Below, one piece after another: positions 36,220-47,300 of a stretch of 64,000 nt of DNA. The stretch covers positions 248,001 through 312,000 of the forward strand of contig JAKFWC010000021.1 of assembly GCA_021732975.1 (NCBI GenBank). Reading direction: 5' to 3'. Made by a program: the position numbers and the translations under genes. This DNA comes from Planctomycetaceae bacterium (GTDB lineage Bacteria; Planctomycetota; Planctomycetia; Planctomycetales; Planctomycetaceae). The notes beneath the pieces are model-generated. The model made no database searches, was not told where the DNA came from, and saw only the letters and a program-made list of their open reading frames with translations. The stretch's first letter is position 1; the number at the start of each line of letters is the position of its first letter.

Positions 36220-36247
36220 ACGCCCTTGCTGGCGCAACGGGCTGGTG
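36220..36247. repeat. One-armed copy of the 21280-21362 repeat
   Basis: CGCCCTTGCTGGCG(C)AACGGGCTGGT repeats one arm of the perfect 29-bp inverted repeat at 21280-21362 with one base changed. Only a short remnant of the other arm is visible. It lies in the 76-base spacer between the symporter start and the end of the giant protein gene. Confidence 0.6.
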
Positions 36248-36258
36248 AGGAGACGATA

Positions 36259-39200
36259 TCACACGGCGGGGGCGTTGCGATATGTCCATGCCGTTGTGGC
36301 TGCGGCGACGAGGAACACAACGAACGCCAGTCCGCTTAGGGGTCCCGCCAAGACGATGACGCCGATGGCCGCCAGCCCCGCGATGAACATGGGCACCATG
36401 CGACGCAGGCGGGCACTGCGACCCGACAGCACGCAGACGGCGGCCAGCGCCACGCAGAAGACCATCCAGACCAGGCCCAGCGACAAAGACAGTGCCCGGC
36501 GCGGCCGCAATACTAGGGCGAGCTTTGCATCGCCGCCAGACTTCCCGAAGACCAACTTCTGCCCGCTAGTGGGGAGGATCATATCGAGCGACAACCCGCC
36601 GGTTTGTTTCCAGCCGGTACCCAACCCCGTCGCCTGAACGCCGTCCATTCCCCGGTTCAGTTGTCGACCATCATCGTGCCAATCTTGCGCGTTCACGCCG
36701 AATGCCCCGCCCCCACCTACGCCCGCCGCTCCCCATTGATTCATCGGCACGGTTCCGCCGGTGACAAAATCACCGTTAGGCATCACGCCGGTTCCGGGGC
36801 CGTTGATCATCGAGCCAAGGGCGGGCATCCCGCCGGCATTCGGCATCGTCGTGTGGGATCGCAGCGAATTGGCCTGAGGCATCTGCTCGTTCGGCAGCAC
36901 GAGGGCACGGCTGAAACGACTTTGATCGGGCCGGTTGCCCAAGCCGCTTCCCATCATGCCTTGGGCTTGTCCCTGTTGCATTTGAAGTTTCTTCCCGGCA
37001 ATTTCCCGGTTGAGTCCCAACAGTTGGTCCTCGTTGCGCGAACGGTAGGCATTGCGAGCATCGAGATTGCCGCTGTTTTTCAGGGACTGTTGGGCATCGG
37101 CTGCCGCCTTCTCCGCGGACTTGGTCTGCAGCGATGGCGTTTGCAGTTGTTCGACGATGGCGAAATTGAAAGACGTGGTATTCTGATTTCCGTCCACAAC
37201 TCCGTTGCCGCTCACATCACCGCGTCCGTTGATGCCGCTGCCGTCGTTGTCGAAGAAGAGGACCGAGTTGTTATTGATGGCGTTGCCGATCTGTTGCTGC
37301 ACGTCCTGCGTTTGCGGCTTGCCAGTCGGATTGAGGATGATCTGCACTCCTTCCGCTCCGCTCTGGGAAGTCGGTTGCTGTTGCAGTTGTTGCTCCTGTT
37401 TGACGATGGATTGATAGCGGACCTGCAGCTTGCGGTATTCCTCGGTGAGGGCCGCGTCACCGCCGTTGACCGCCGGGCTTTGCTGCTGCAGGACTGTATC
37501 CAACTTCTCCAAGTTGCTTGCGCACATCAACCGCGAGCGCTCGCTGCTGAGCGAATCGTAGTTCGACAGCAGTTCCGCATAGTCCTGTAACACCGCCCGC
37601 GTGCCGTAGCTGTCGGCGACATTCGGCGCGTGATCGTTGAGATTGTTTCGCTTCGGATCGCGAACCGGCCAGACATCGAGGTCGTCCGGCAGATACACCG
37701 ACCACCGGGTGCGAGCCACCGGGATGCCAAACTCGGGGCTTTCGTCCTGACCGACAATCGTCGGTGACGGCAAGTCGAGATCGCGCCCCAGCACCTGGTT
37801 ACCGAGCGGCAACCCCTGCGGCAATCGACCACTCAGCGTTAGCATGACGCGGAACGACAAATCCGCCGCGCCCGTTTTCGGCAGCGCGATCAAGTGGATG
37901 TCTTCGGCTTTCAACTTCGTCTTCACCGTGCGGGAGGCTTGATCCCCCACGAAGACCGAGAGCAGTCGCGATTCACTCGGCAGCTTGACGGCGAGGAACT
38001 GACGGCTGCGATTCTTCAACGTGTAGACGCTTTGCAATCGATAACTGCCATCGCGGGCCAGCACCATCGCGATGTCGGCCAGATTCACCGATGCCGGGAT
38101 GCCGGCCGTTGGCGTGTACCGCTGAACGCTCCAGGCGAGTCCTGCCTCGACGGACTTCACCCGGACGAACTCTGTCGCCTGATCGGTCAATTCCTTGCGA
38201 ACGACGATCGACACATCTTCTCGCTGTACGGCTTCCCGCACGGTGGGATCGGTCGCGGTGAGTTGATTCAGCGACGTGTTGATCAGCAGCACGTAATGCC
38301 GTTGCGTTTCCAGCGGAGCGGCTGCGGCATCGGTGCCGATGAATGTCAAGCCAGGAGCAACAATCTGTGCCGTCTGTGGCGGCAACGTGGCCGCGGCGCT
38401 GAGTTTGAACGGTCCCATCACGGGTGATCGCAGTGCGAGGGTCCATCGCAGTCGACCACTGGGCAACACGGTGGTGGAAACGTCGCGCAGGTTGGCTCCC
38501 TGGAAATCGAGCTTCCCCGCGAGTTCCGCGGGCGTGTCGAGAATGAGCCGATCCGCTGTGGCTTGATCGATCTGCCATTGGAAGACGAAACCGTACACCA
38601 CGGCGACATCGGTCACGGTGATCGATGTCAGCGATTCCGCACTCACCCGCGGCGTGGCCCGATGCAGTGTGAGCGTCACTTCGCCCGCGTCCACTTGCGA
38701 CGACTCAAAGGCGAGTTGCGCACCCACAGGTTGTAGTTGCTGAAAGTGCGGATCGAGCGCGGCGGTGTCCAGTGTTTTCCATTGATCGAGAGAAGACACC
38801 TGCGCGTTAAGGCCGGTGTCGAGCCACACGGCGGACTGACGTTGCACGCGCACGGCCCCGGCCACAGACAATGAGCCGAGCTCGACCGTGGCTTGCGCGG
38901 GGTCGCGAGACTGCGTCGTCAACACGACGATCTCGACGACACCTTGTCGGGGTTGATCATACTCCAGCGTAAGAACCGAGGCGCCATCGCCCGGAGTGAG
39001 GAACCAGTCCTTTAGTCCTTGCGACTGGACATCGAGGACAACCCAGTTCGCGGGCAGACGGAGATCAAGTGCCGACCGGGGGACGAGCGACAAATCGCAC
39101 AACACACGCGTGGTGGTTTCCACCTTACGATCGGAAATGCGTTGCCCCTGCCGCTGCGTCACCTGCATCTGCGAGGTCAGCCGCGAGGTGGTGAGTTGCA

Positions 39201-42200
39201 GTGTCCACGGGCGACGGCTGAAACGGTAGACGAGTTGTGCCGCGGCATCGATCCGCGTTGTCGGCACGGCCGTCGTCTGAGTATTGTTGTCGACCTGTGA
39301 GAGCCCCGTGGCCGATTCCGGTCGCACGGAGAATTGCTCGCCGGCATACACCGCGACGTGACCGACTTCCGCGGTCACTTCCAGCGGGGCGATTTCCGCG
39401 ACGGCAAAGGTCGACGCCGTGGCTTGCACGCGATGCGGCAGATACGTGTCGATTGTCAGTTCGGTCGCATCGCCGACGTTGCGACGCAGAAAGACCCGCA
39501 ATCGGCGTTGGGCACCATCGCCGACGAGTTCCCACCCGCCGACATCCGGTCCGGCGACCCCTTGCAGCTTCACTCCTTCCGGCAATGCAAAGGCCAGATC
39601 CCGTACGACCCCTTGCCGCACGCGATACTTGAAGCCCGCGCTAACGGTCACGCCCGCATCGGCGACACTCACCGCCGTGATCGACTCGACATGGACAACG
39701 GCAGCGCCCCCCTCGCGGGTTTGTTCCGGCTGCCAACTGATCTGCAAGTCGCCGCCGCGATCGATCGGCAATTCGATGGTCGTCTTCTCATTCTGCGTGA
39801 TGCGGCGGTACGCGGTCGTCGATCCATTCACCCGCACGCCGAGTTTCTCTGTCGGCAACGCAAACGACAGTTGAGCCGCAGGTGTGGGGGCCAGCGTGAG
39901 ATGGAACGATCCGGCGGCACCGAGCACTTTCGCCGGGACAGCGAATTCAATGTCGAGCACATGCAACCCGGCGGCGGGGACGAGCAATGTGAGTTGACCG
40001 CCATCGACTTTGATTGCCGCGGGCTTGTCATTGAGCTTTGCGGCATTCAACGCGACTCCGCTGAACGGCAGCGTCACCGGCCATTGACCGTCGACATAAC
40101 TGCGCAGCACCAGCCGCGCTCTCAGTTTGATACTCGCAGCTTCCGGCTGCATTTCAGGGACGACGAGTTCCGCCCGATAGAGCGCTTCCAGAATCCGACC
40201 CGCTTCCGGCGGTGGCGTGGGCGTGGATTTTTCGGGATGCGCGAGTTGATACAGTTCGACGAATTTCTCGAACGGCAACAACACGCGGTCAGCCGTCTGC
40301 GGATCCTGTTCGACATTGAAAGGCACGACGAGCGCGGGGCGTAACGGCATCGGCGGCGCGACGGGCTTCGCGGCAGCGGGCTGTGCGTCTGCGGTTGCTC
40401 CGGAGAACACGACGATCAGCATCACCGCGGTGCCAAAGAACCGGCAGCAATGGCGACACGTCAGCAGACACCGCGACACCAGCCAGAACACAATCCAACT
40501 GACGGCCGCGCCGCATGCCAGGCCGAAGAGACCGTCGAGCGTCACCTGCCATGTGACCGGGGCGATGGGGGACAACCCCAGCGACAGTGCGAACAGCACG
40601 GCGAGGACCGCGATCCGCCGCTGCATGTCGACCTTGCGCGAGATCCAACCGACGAACAACCCGAACACGAACAACATCAACCGCCAGACCGACCCGGCGT
40701 GCCGATCGACGTAATCGAGCTCCAGCGCATCACGCGTCCCATCACTCGATGCGCCGAGATAACGGAACGATTTCACCTGGCTGTGCGACGGGGCTTCGAG
40801 CGCGAGGGACAAAGAGAGCAGGCCTTTGCTCTTCGCCAGACCGCTGGTCCGAGATGGTGTGGCTGCAAAGGGATCGGCTGCCGCCATTGCTGCCGCAGCT
40901 TCTGGTTCGGGAGCAGCGGCACGGTCTTCCTTCGCGGGGGCCTTTTCCGGGTTCGCGAATCGTGGTTCCGCACGTTTGCGGCGTGCCAGCGTGCTCAATG
41001 ATGAGGACTGCTCGGAGTCCTTCGATTCAAGCAATTCCTGAGTGAAAGCTTCCGCTTTCTGTTTCTCACCCATCGGGGCATCCGACGGGCGGGTGGAATC
41101 CATGTCGGAGAGCACCGAAAGATCGTCCATCGTGGCTGGCAACGGCGTTGTGACCGGGGATGATTTTGGTGGTGCAAGCCCCGCGATCGTTCCGTTGGGA
41201 AGATTGTATCCGTCCAATTCTCGTGATGAAGCGGCTTCAAACTCATAACTCTGGGTAGTTCCAGCGGTGACGCGCATTGATGCGGCCTTCCTCGCCGACT
41301 GAACTGCCGGGGCTCCAAGAAAACAAAGGGTGACGCATCCAATTCCACCCAATATTATTGCCGCTTCCGCCAAACCACGAACACCGCGGCGTTGATAAAG
41401 CGTGAGCAGCAGCGCCAATCCCCCCATGGTGACGACGATCACGAACAAGCCCCAACCGGCGGATGACCACGTTGGTTGCCGAACGAGATTCTGCCAATTG
41501 GCGAGCCAGCCCGGTTGATCGAGCGCGGTCGCCGGTTCCAAACGGCCGCGGCTGTGGACCAGTAATGTGTCCTTCGGATGAATCACTTCCCAGCGCTGTT
41601 CGAGGACTTCAATCGGTTCCGCTTGTCCCTGTCCCGACACGGCCGTCAGTTCCGGCGGTGATTGTCGGAACGTGCCCGCTTTTTCCAACGCCGGGACATG
41701 GCCGCGATAGAACAACGTCACCGTCGCTTCCACGGCTCCGCCCGAACCGGTGGCGACGGGAATGACATAGAAATCGTCCTGCCGACGGACTTCGACCGGT
41801 TGTTGATTGATGAGGGCCGCCCACAACGTTGCATCCGTGGGCAATTTCACGCGGAGTTGCGGCACCCCGGCGAGCTTCAGTTGGAAGTCTGCCTTCTGTT
41901 GTAGTTCACCAGTCTTGGAAACAATGCTCGATACCAGCAGATCGCGACACACCGCCGTCGGGACCGCGGTCTTGTCGAACCGTTGCTCGCTCAGTGTCAG
42001 CTTCGCTCCCGCCGACACCGTGCGGTAAGCCCCGACGATGCGTTCTTTCGGCGTGTAGGGCACGGGTGGCAGATCGAGCGGATCGGTCTCAGCAAGCGGC
42101 AACCCCTGGGCATCGGTGGCGACAATCGTCAGCTGCTGTTCGGGACCGGCTTCAATCACCACCGCGCCAAATTGTCGGTCCGTTTCGTCGACGGTGAGGA

Positions 42201-44301
42201 CCGGTGCAGCGACGGTTCCCTGTGCGGGTCGCGGCATTTCAAAGCGGGTTGACAGGAAGGTCTCACCATGCAATCGCTCGGCGAGTTGCAGCCGCCAGCG
42301 ACGGCGACCGTCGGCGACCGGCAGCGGTTGTTGTTCGACAAGACCATTGAGTTCAAAGCGGACATCCGCACCGACGGCTTCGGGTAGCGAGACGACGATG
42401 CGCCGCGTGCCGCCGCCTTCGACGAAGACGCGGGCGAACAGTTCGGAGTGCAGCGTCTGCGGATCGAGTCGGTAGACGCCGATGACTTCCGCGGCGATGC
42501 GCGACGGCTTGCGGATGGTCTTGATGTGACCGGAGTACCGCGTGTCTTGAGACTGGAACCGCAAGCGTTCCCACTCGGCTTTGAGCGGCGCGGGATCGAG
42601 CCCGACGAATTCTTCGGCGACGAGATCGAGATCGTTATCGCCGCGCACGATGATCGCGGTTTCGGCCAGCGTGGCCTGCGGCAGGACCAGTTCGGGAAGC
42701 GGGAACGTGATTGGTTCGGCTTCCACCGGCCAGCCTTCGACATCGCGCCGCAGTTCGAGTTTCACCACCCCTTCCGCACCCGGGGCGATGGGTTGACGGA
42801 GTGCAAACCGAAACTGCGAAGTACCGGCCGCCTGTGGGATTGTTTCCCACTTCACGGGTTGCCCATCGGGACCGGTGGCCGCGACGACGGTCCACTCCGC
42901 GGGGAGTTGTACATCGACATCGAACAGCGGGGCAAACCGCGGCGTCAAGGTGAGCGCCGCCTGTAACGACAATCCCGACGAGGCGGCATCGAGGACGACA
43001 GCAATCGCGGCATGCAGTTCGCGCGGCTTCGGTTGTGTGACGCACCGTAGCGTAAAATTGTCCTGCCAGGCATCGAACCGCAACGTCTCGGCTGCATTCA
43101 CACGGAGCATGTCGCTGGGCATGTCCATGATGGACTTCTGCCCGACGGTCGAACGGCGAATGCCGTCCATTTCCAGGATCTGCAATCGCACACCTACGGG
43201 GTATTGCAGCACCACCTGCCCGACATGCGAGGTGGCATCGACGATCGTCAGCGGCGGCACCTGCCACGGCGTTCCGGCGGGGGCAGGCATCACCCCGCGG
43301 AAGGTGATCTTGCGGGCTCCATCGAGCGGTTGACCAAAGGTGAGCGTGATTAGTGTTCGTTGTGGATTGGCGGGGTCATCGGTCAGCGTCCACGATTCGA
43401 GACCGGTGGCGTCGACATCGGCGATTTCCAGATACCCCGGCACCGAGCAAACCACGCGGTCCACCGGACGGCCGAAGACTTGTAGTGTCGTTAACGCATG
43501 CCAGGTGACTTCCCCCGGTGAAACGAATAAACCGTAACCCGTCGTTGCAAAGACGAGTGCATCGGCTTTGCGGTCGGTTGCACGGTCGGTGATGCGGAGC
43601 TGTAGACTGGGACGCCCACCGATGGCGACCTTGTACTCCGCCGGTTGATCAATCGCCGCGGGGCGTTCACGTTGCAGGCCATCGAGCAACAGACGTTTGC
43701 CGGTGGGCAACGTGAGCGTCAATTCGCCTGCGGGGCTGCCGAGTAACGTGAAAGCAATCGCCTGATCGCTGCCGAGCGTGACAATCTCCGTCGACAATTC
43801 GAGCTTGAGAACATACGCCCCTTCCTTGGGCGTGAGCAGTGTCAACGAACCATCTTCCTTGCGGCCGATGAACGCCGCTTCGCCATTGAGAGTGGCGCGT
43901 TCGACGGCGAGGCGCTGCAGCGGGAACGTCCATGCCTGCCAGCCCGGCACCAGTTGTTGCAAGTCCGCGGTGACGGTCAACAGCAGATGATCACCGACAA
44001 TGCGGGCCGCGTAGTCACATTTGGAAACCAGTTGTGCAGCCGGAAGCGGGTTCTTCAACGCCGGATTCTTCGCCGCGAGTTCCATGAGTTTGCGGAACTC
44101 AGCCTGAGGCAGCAGTACACCTTTCTTGTCGCGCTCGATGACGACATCGAGTTCCTCGGCAGGAACATAAATCCGCCGGTCAGACAGATCCAGTTTGGAA
44201 TCCTCCCCGCTCGCGCTTTGCAGGATCCCACAGATCGCGATCACCGTCAGCCCGCAAAGTGCGAAGCAATGAAATCGTTGATTCGTCTTCCAAAGAAACA
44301 T
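36259..44301 (-). CDS. Giant planctomycete envelope protein, about 2680 residues
   Basis: I do not recognise this protein. A signal peptide (FALCGLTVIAICGILQSASG) leads to about 900 residues of beta-rich extracytoplasmic domain. Two membrane segments follow (coding 41340-41460), then a charged Ala/Glu/Lys linker and three more segments (40500-40720). A second signal-peptide-like stretch ending GATADAQ (about 40386) leads into a second beta-rich half (to about 37650). A Gln/Asn/Gly/Met-rich region with a dockerin-like patch precedes three closing membrane segments (36262-36500). The start of both halves and of the neighbouring 1128-residue protein share one module. A GTG/ATG pair at 44361/44358 overlaps the upstream stop (TGATG), so a longer start by translational coupling is possible; ATG 44301 gives the normal signal peptide. 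Confidence 0.85.
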   Translation of the reverse strand: MFLWKTNQRFHCFALCGLTVIAICGILQSASGEDSKLDLSDRRIYVPAEELDVVIERDKKGVLLPQAEFRKLMELAAKNPALKNPLPAAQLVSKCDYAARIVGDHLLLTVTADLQQLVPGWQAWTFPLQRLAVERATLNGEAAFIGRKEDGSLTLLTPKEGAYVLKLELSTEIVTLGSDQAIAFTLLGSPAGELTLTLPTGKRLLLDGLQRERPAAIDQPAEYKVAIGGRPSLQLRITDRATDRKADALVFATTGYGLFVSPGEVTWHALTTLQVFGRPVDRVVCSVPGYLEIADVDATGLESWTLTDDPANPQRTLITLTFGQPLDGARKITFRGVMPAPAGTPWQVPPLTIVDATSHVGQVVLQYPVGVRLQILEMDGIRRSTVGQKSIMDMPSDMLRVNAAETLRFDAWQDNFTLRCVTQPKPRELHAAIAVVLDAASSGLSLQAALTLTPRFAPLFDVDVQLPAEWTVVAATGPDGQPVKWETIPQAAGTSQFRFALRQPIAPGAEGVVKLELRRDVEGWPVEAEPITFPLPELVLPQATLAETAIIVRGDNDLDLVAEEFVGLDPAPLKAEWERLRFQSQDTRYSGHIKTIRKPSRIAAEVIGVYRLDPQTLHSELFARVFVEGGGTRRIVVSLPEAVGADVRFELNGLVEQQPLPVADGRRRWRLQLAERLHGETFLSTRFEMPRPAQGTVAAPVLTVDETDRQFGAVVIEAGPEQQLTIVATDAQGLPLAETDPLDLPPVPYTPKERIVGAYRTVSAGAKLTLSEQRFDKTAVPTAVCRDLLVSSIVSKTGELQQKADFQLKLAGVPQLRVKLPTDATLWAALINQQPVEVRRQDDFYVIPVATGSGGAVEATVTLFYRGHVPALEKAGTFRQSPPELTAVSGQGQAEPIEVLEQRWEVIHPKDTLLVHSRGRLEPATALDQPGWLANWQNLVRQPTWSSAGWGLFVIVVTMGGLALLLTLYQRRGVRGLAEAAIILGGIGCVTLCFLGAPAVQSARKAASMRVTAGTTQSYEFEAASSRELDGYNLPNGTIAGLAPPKSSPVTTPLPATMDDLSVLSDMDSTRPSDAPMGEKQKAEAFTQELLESKDSEQSSSLSTLARRKRAEPRFANPEKAPAKEDRAAAPEPEAAAAMAAADPFAATPSRTSGLAKSKGLLSLSLALEAPSHSQVKSFRYLGASSDGTRDALELDYVDRHAGSVWRLMLFVFGLFVGWISRKVDMQRRIAVLAVLFALSLGLSPIAPVTWQVTLDGLFGLACGAAVSWIVFWLVSRCLLTCRHCCRFFGTAVMLIVVFSGATADAQPAAAKPVAPPMPLRPALVVPFNVEQDPQTADRVLLPFEKFVELYQLAHPEKSTPTPPPEAGRILEALYRAELVVPEMQPEAASIKLRARLVLRSYVDGQWPVTLPFSGVALNAAKLNDKPAAIKVDGGQLTLLVPAAGLHVLDIEFAVPAKVLGAAGSFHLTLAPTPAAQLSFALPTEKLGVRVNGSTTAYRRITQNEKTTIELPIDRGGDLQISWQPEQTREGGAAVVHVESITAVSVADAGVTVSAGFKYRVRQGVVRDLAFALPEGVKLQGVAGPDVGGWELVGDGAQRRLRVFLRRNVGDATELTIDTYLPHRVQATASTFAVAEIAPLEVTAEVGHVAVYAGEQFSVRPESATGLSQVDNNTQTTAVPTTRIDAAAQLVYRFSRRPWTLQLTTSRLTSQMQVTQRQGQRISDRKVETTTRVLCDLSLVPRSALDLRLPANWVVLDVQSQGLKDWFLTPGDGASVLTLEYDQPRQGVVEIVVLTTQSRDPAQATVELGSLSVAGAVRVQRQSAVWLDTGLNAQVSSLDQWKTLDTAALDPHFQQLQPVGAQLAFESSQVDAGEVTLTLHRATPRVSAESLTSITVTDVAVVYGFVFQWQIDQATADRLILDTPAELAGKLDFQGANLRDVSTTVLPSGRLRWTLALRSPVMGPFKLSAAATLPPQTAQIVAPGLTFIGTDAAAAPLETQRHYVLLINTSLNQLTATDPTVREAVQREDVSIVVRKELTDQATEFVRVKSVEAGLAWSVQRYTPTAGIPASVNLADIAMVLARDGSYRLQSVYTLKNRSRQFLAVKLPSESRLLSVFVGDQASRTVKTKLKAEDIHLIALPKTGAADLSFRVMLTLSGRLPQGLPLGNQVLGRDLDLPSPTIVGQDESPEFGIPVARTRWSVYLPDDLDVWPVRDPKRNNLNDHAPNVADSYGTRAVLQDYAELLSNYDSLSSERSRLMCASNLEKLDTVLQQQSPAVNGGDAALTEEYRKLQVRYQSIVKQEQQLQQQPTSQSGAEGVQIILNPTGKPQTQDVQQQIGNAINNNSVLFFDNDGSGINGRGDVSGNGVVDGNQNTTSFNFAIVEQLQTPSLQTKSAEKAAADAQQSLKNSGNLDARNAYRSRNEDQLLGLNREIAGKKLQMQQGQAQGMMGSGLGNRPDQSRFSRALVLPNEQMPQANSLRSHTTMPNAGGMPALGSMINGPGTGVMPNGDFVTGGTVPMNQWGAAGVGGGGAFGVNAQDWHDDGRQLNRGMDGVQATGLGTGWKQTGGLSLDMILPTSGQKLVFGKSGGDAKLALVLRPRRALSLSLGLVWMVFCVALAAVCVLSGRSARLRRMVPMFIAGLAAIGVIVLAGPLSGLAFVVFLVAAATTAWTYRNAPAV

Positions 44302-44357
44302 GACATCGTCCTGGCTGGAGAAAGAAGGGGACAAGACCGATCTGCGACGTGATGACA

Positions 44358-47300
44358 TCACGTCGCCGGATTGGGCTTATCCATTCCCAGCACGACCGAA
44401 TCGAACACCCCCGGCGGAGGAATTACGGGAGCCGGTGGATTGGGCGGCGGACCGCTGCCCGCCGCCGGGTTTCCGCGGTCCGACCGGCGGAAGAGGGCTT
44501 GAATCAACCAGAGCGCGGCTCCGGCGATCAACCCATAACTGGCCACACCGAGGCCATGTGCTACGATGTCGGCATCGCGCAACGCATAGACCGCGGCGAG
44601 AAAACCGCCGAGCAGGATGAGCGTGAGTTTGTTCTCCCAACTCGTGTTCCGCAGGACGACAGCGATAAGCACGATCGCCCCGCTGACCACCCACGTATAG
44701 AACGGCAGATGCCACCACATCACTTCGATGCGGTCGTGTCCGCCGAGATTGTTGTAGGCGTAGGCATGCCCTTCGAGCGGGAAATCGAACAGCCCGCCGC
44801 CGTCGTCACCGATCCATTGCCGGAGTTCGGGCAGATCGGTTCGTGAGAAGCGCTGCCACATCGGACGGATGCGTGCCGGATGATCGTTGACGAAATGTTT
44901 GGGTTGACCCACAAGGGCGTATTCATCGGGTACCCACACGCCAACTCGCAATTGTTGGACCGCGGCAGGAGTTCCTTCGGCACCGGCACCACCGAGCATC
45001 GGAATCCGCAGTTCCGCTGAACCGCCGTTGCTGCGGAACGGCGGCGGATTGAGCGGCAGCCGGTACAGCACCGCTAGCGAAAACGGCTCTTCCGATGATT
45101 TTGCGCGGGTCACGTTGACGTAATACGCTTCCCAGTAATCGCTCACCTTGGCGTCGGGGTTCTTTTCGAGCGCGACCGGTTTGCGTTCGACCATCACGCC
45201 GAGCAGTTCCGCGCCTTTGGGAAGATCAAGCCGCAGTCGTTGCCGTTCGCTCGACTTCGCGAGGAAACGGGCACGAACGGTCGCTCCGCCGGAACGATCG
45301 AGAACGACTTCCACCAGGCCGCGCGACACCACGGTTTCGACGACACTCTGCACTTCATACTTCGAGACCGTCAGGCTGACATCGACGGGCTGCTTGTAGT
45401 AACGAAACCCGACGAGTCCGTCCTGTGGCAGCCGCGTCAGTTCACGAACATCGATCGGTTCGACATCACCCCCGGTTGCGCTCGCGGCGACCGATAGCAC
45501 GCGATCTTTCTTGACGGTCGCTTCCCCGGCAATGCGGGCCACGGTGATCGAGCGTCGGCGGGCATCGTTCTCGGCGGCTTCAAACGGATCGGCGATGCGA
45601 ATGAGCGGGACCGTCAGCGTCTGGGCTTTGCCGTCCGCGTCGCCGGGGATCGGTAAATCGTAGGTCACTTTGAAGGGGACATTGCCGACGACATCACGCT
45701 GCAGAACGACCGTCCACGTCACCCAACCGTCCACGGCCTGGGCAGCGCGACTCTTCTGCTTGATGGGTGCGCTGGCTCCATCGCCGTTGACGATCTGCAC
45801 GGTGTCCGCAATCGCTTCGGGAACGGAGAAGCGGAACGTATCCAACCCGGCGTACTCGACGAGATAGTTCAGCGCTGTGGTTACCTGAACCTGACCTTGC
45901 TTCACATCGAGGGTGGTCGCAATCCCGGCGGTCAGTCGCGTTGGCTTGGCGACAGTGCGGGCCGGTAGCACGACCGGGCGGCGATTGAAGGTCCATGCGG
46001 AGATCAGGCGTTGTCCGCCGGGCGTGTTGTCGGCGGGTTGCGGATCGGGCTGCAGACCGACGATTTTTTCCGAGTCGGTAATCACATCGAGCGATTCCGG
46101 AGCCCGTACCCGCAACCGGCCGTTTTCAATCTCGACCCCTTGCGGTTCGAGCAACGGAACCGGTGCATCTGCGGTGTCAGTGGAGGCATCGCGCGGCTTC
46201 GTGGCGATCACAACGACGCCCACCGCGCCGAGTTTCCGCTCGTTCAGGGCAATCCGTAGTGTCTTCCGATCGGCCGAAACGTCGAACTGCTTCATACTGT
46301 CGCACTGCACCTTTTCAACGGTGAAGTCGTCCGGCAACCCGAGGACCAACTCAAAGACGCCGGTTCGTTCGACGGTGTAATTGAGGATGGTTTCAAGTTT
46401 GAGTTGATCCTGAGTGAACGTAACCACGGCGAGGTGATCGAGCAGCAACCGAGGTTCAACCGGTTTGACGGCGGCCGTCAGTTTGACCTGCGGCGTGTAG
46501 AACTTGTAGAACGCCGCGCCGGGACGTTTGATGCGTTGATCGACTTCGGCTTCATCGATGCGCGAGAGACCCTGCTGGGCCGTGACGCTGAGCGTGAGAT
46601 CGGCGCTGGCACGCAGCGCGATTTGCCCGCTTTCTCGCAACACATCGAGCAAATGAATGCCGGTTGCCGTGTTTCCATCGAGTCCGGCCACATCGAACGG
46701 CTCGGCGTCCACAGCTCGTTCGGTATGAATTTCCAGCGGGATCTTGCCCCCCTGGCGACTCACCAGTTCTACGGTGACGATCTGGCGTTCGGCCTCCTCG
46801 GCCACTTTCCATTCCCGCACGCGCGCCGCCGAGACGACATCTAACACGCGGTGTCCTTTGGGGACCGCTAACCGCAAGCGTTCGACCTGACCGCGTAAGA
46901 CATCGATGTTGAAGAACGCATCGGTATGAATCAGCCCGTCTTCGACTTGGACCAGCGTCGCGCTCGTGGCACTGGCGAGGAGTTCCATGTCGGGTTTGTT
47001 GCCCACGCGCGGATGCCACCGGGCGGCGATTTTGTCCGTGGACCCCAGATTCGCGCGGATATGCGTCGTCTTCGGCTCGGCTTTCACCGCCTCCTGCAAG
47101 AGTTTTGGTTCGACTTCAATTGTCTGATCCGCATCCGGCACAACGAGCTCAAAACTCGTCAGTCCTACGGTCGGCACCAGCAGTTCCAGGCTGCGGCCTT
47201 CGGGAGCGGTGAGCACGCGGGCCGTCATTTCGAGTGTGACGGTGTGCTCGCCGACTTCGGAAAACAGAAGACCGTATTCACCGGGCCCCACACCGCGAAG

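Noticed and set aside
36640..37590. 328-codon plus-strand frame (36604-37590)
   Set aside because: Antisense to the giant protein gene in its low-complexity region; the translation has no domain.
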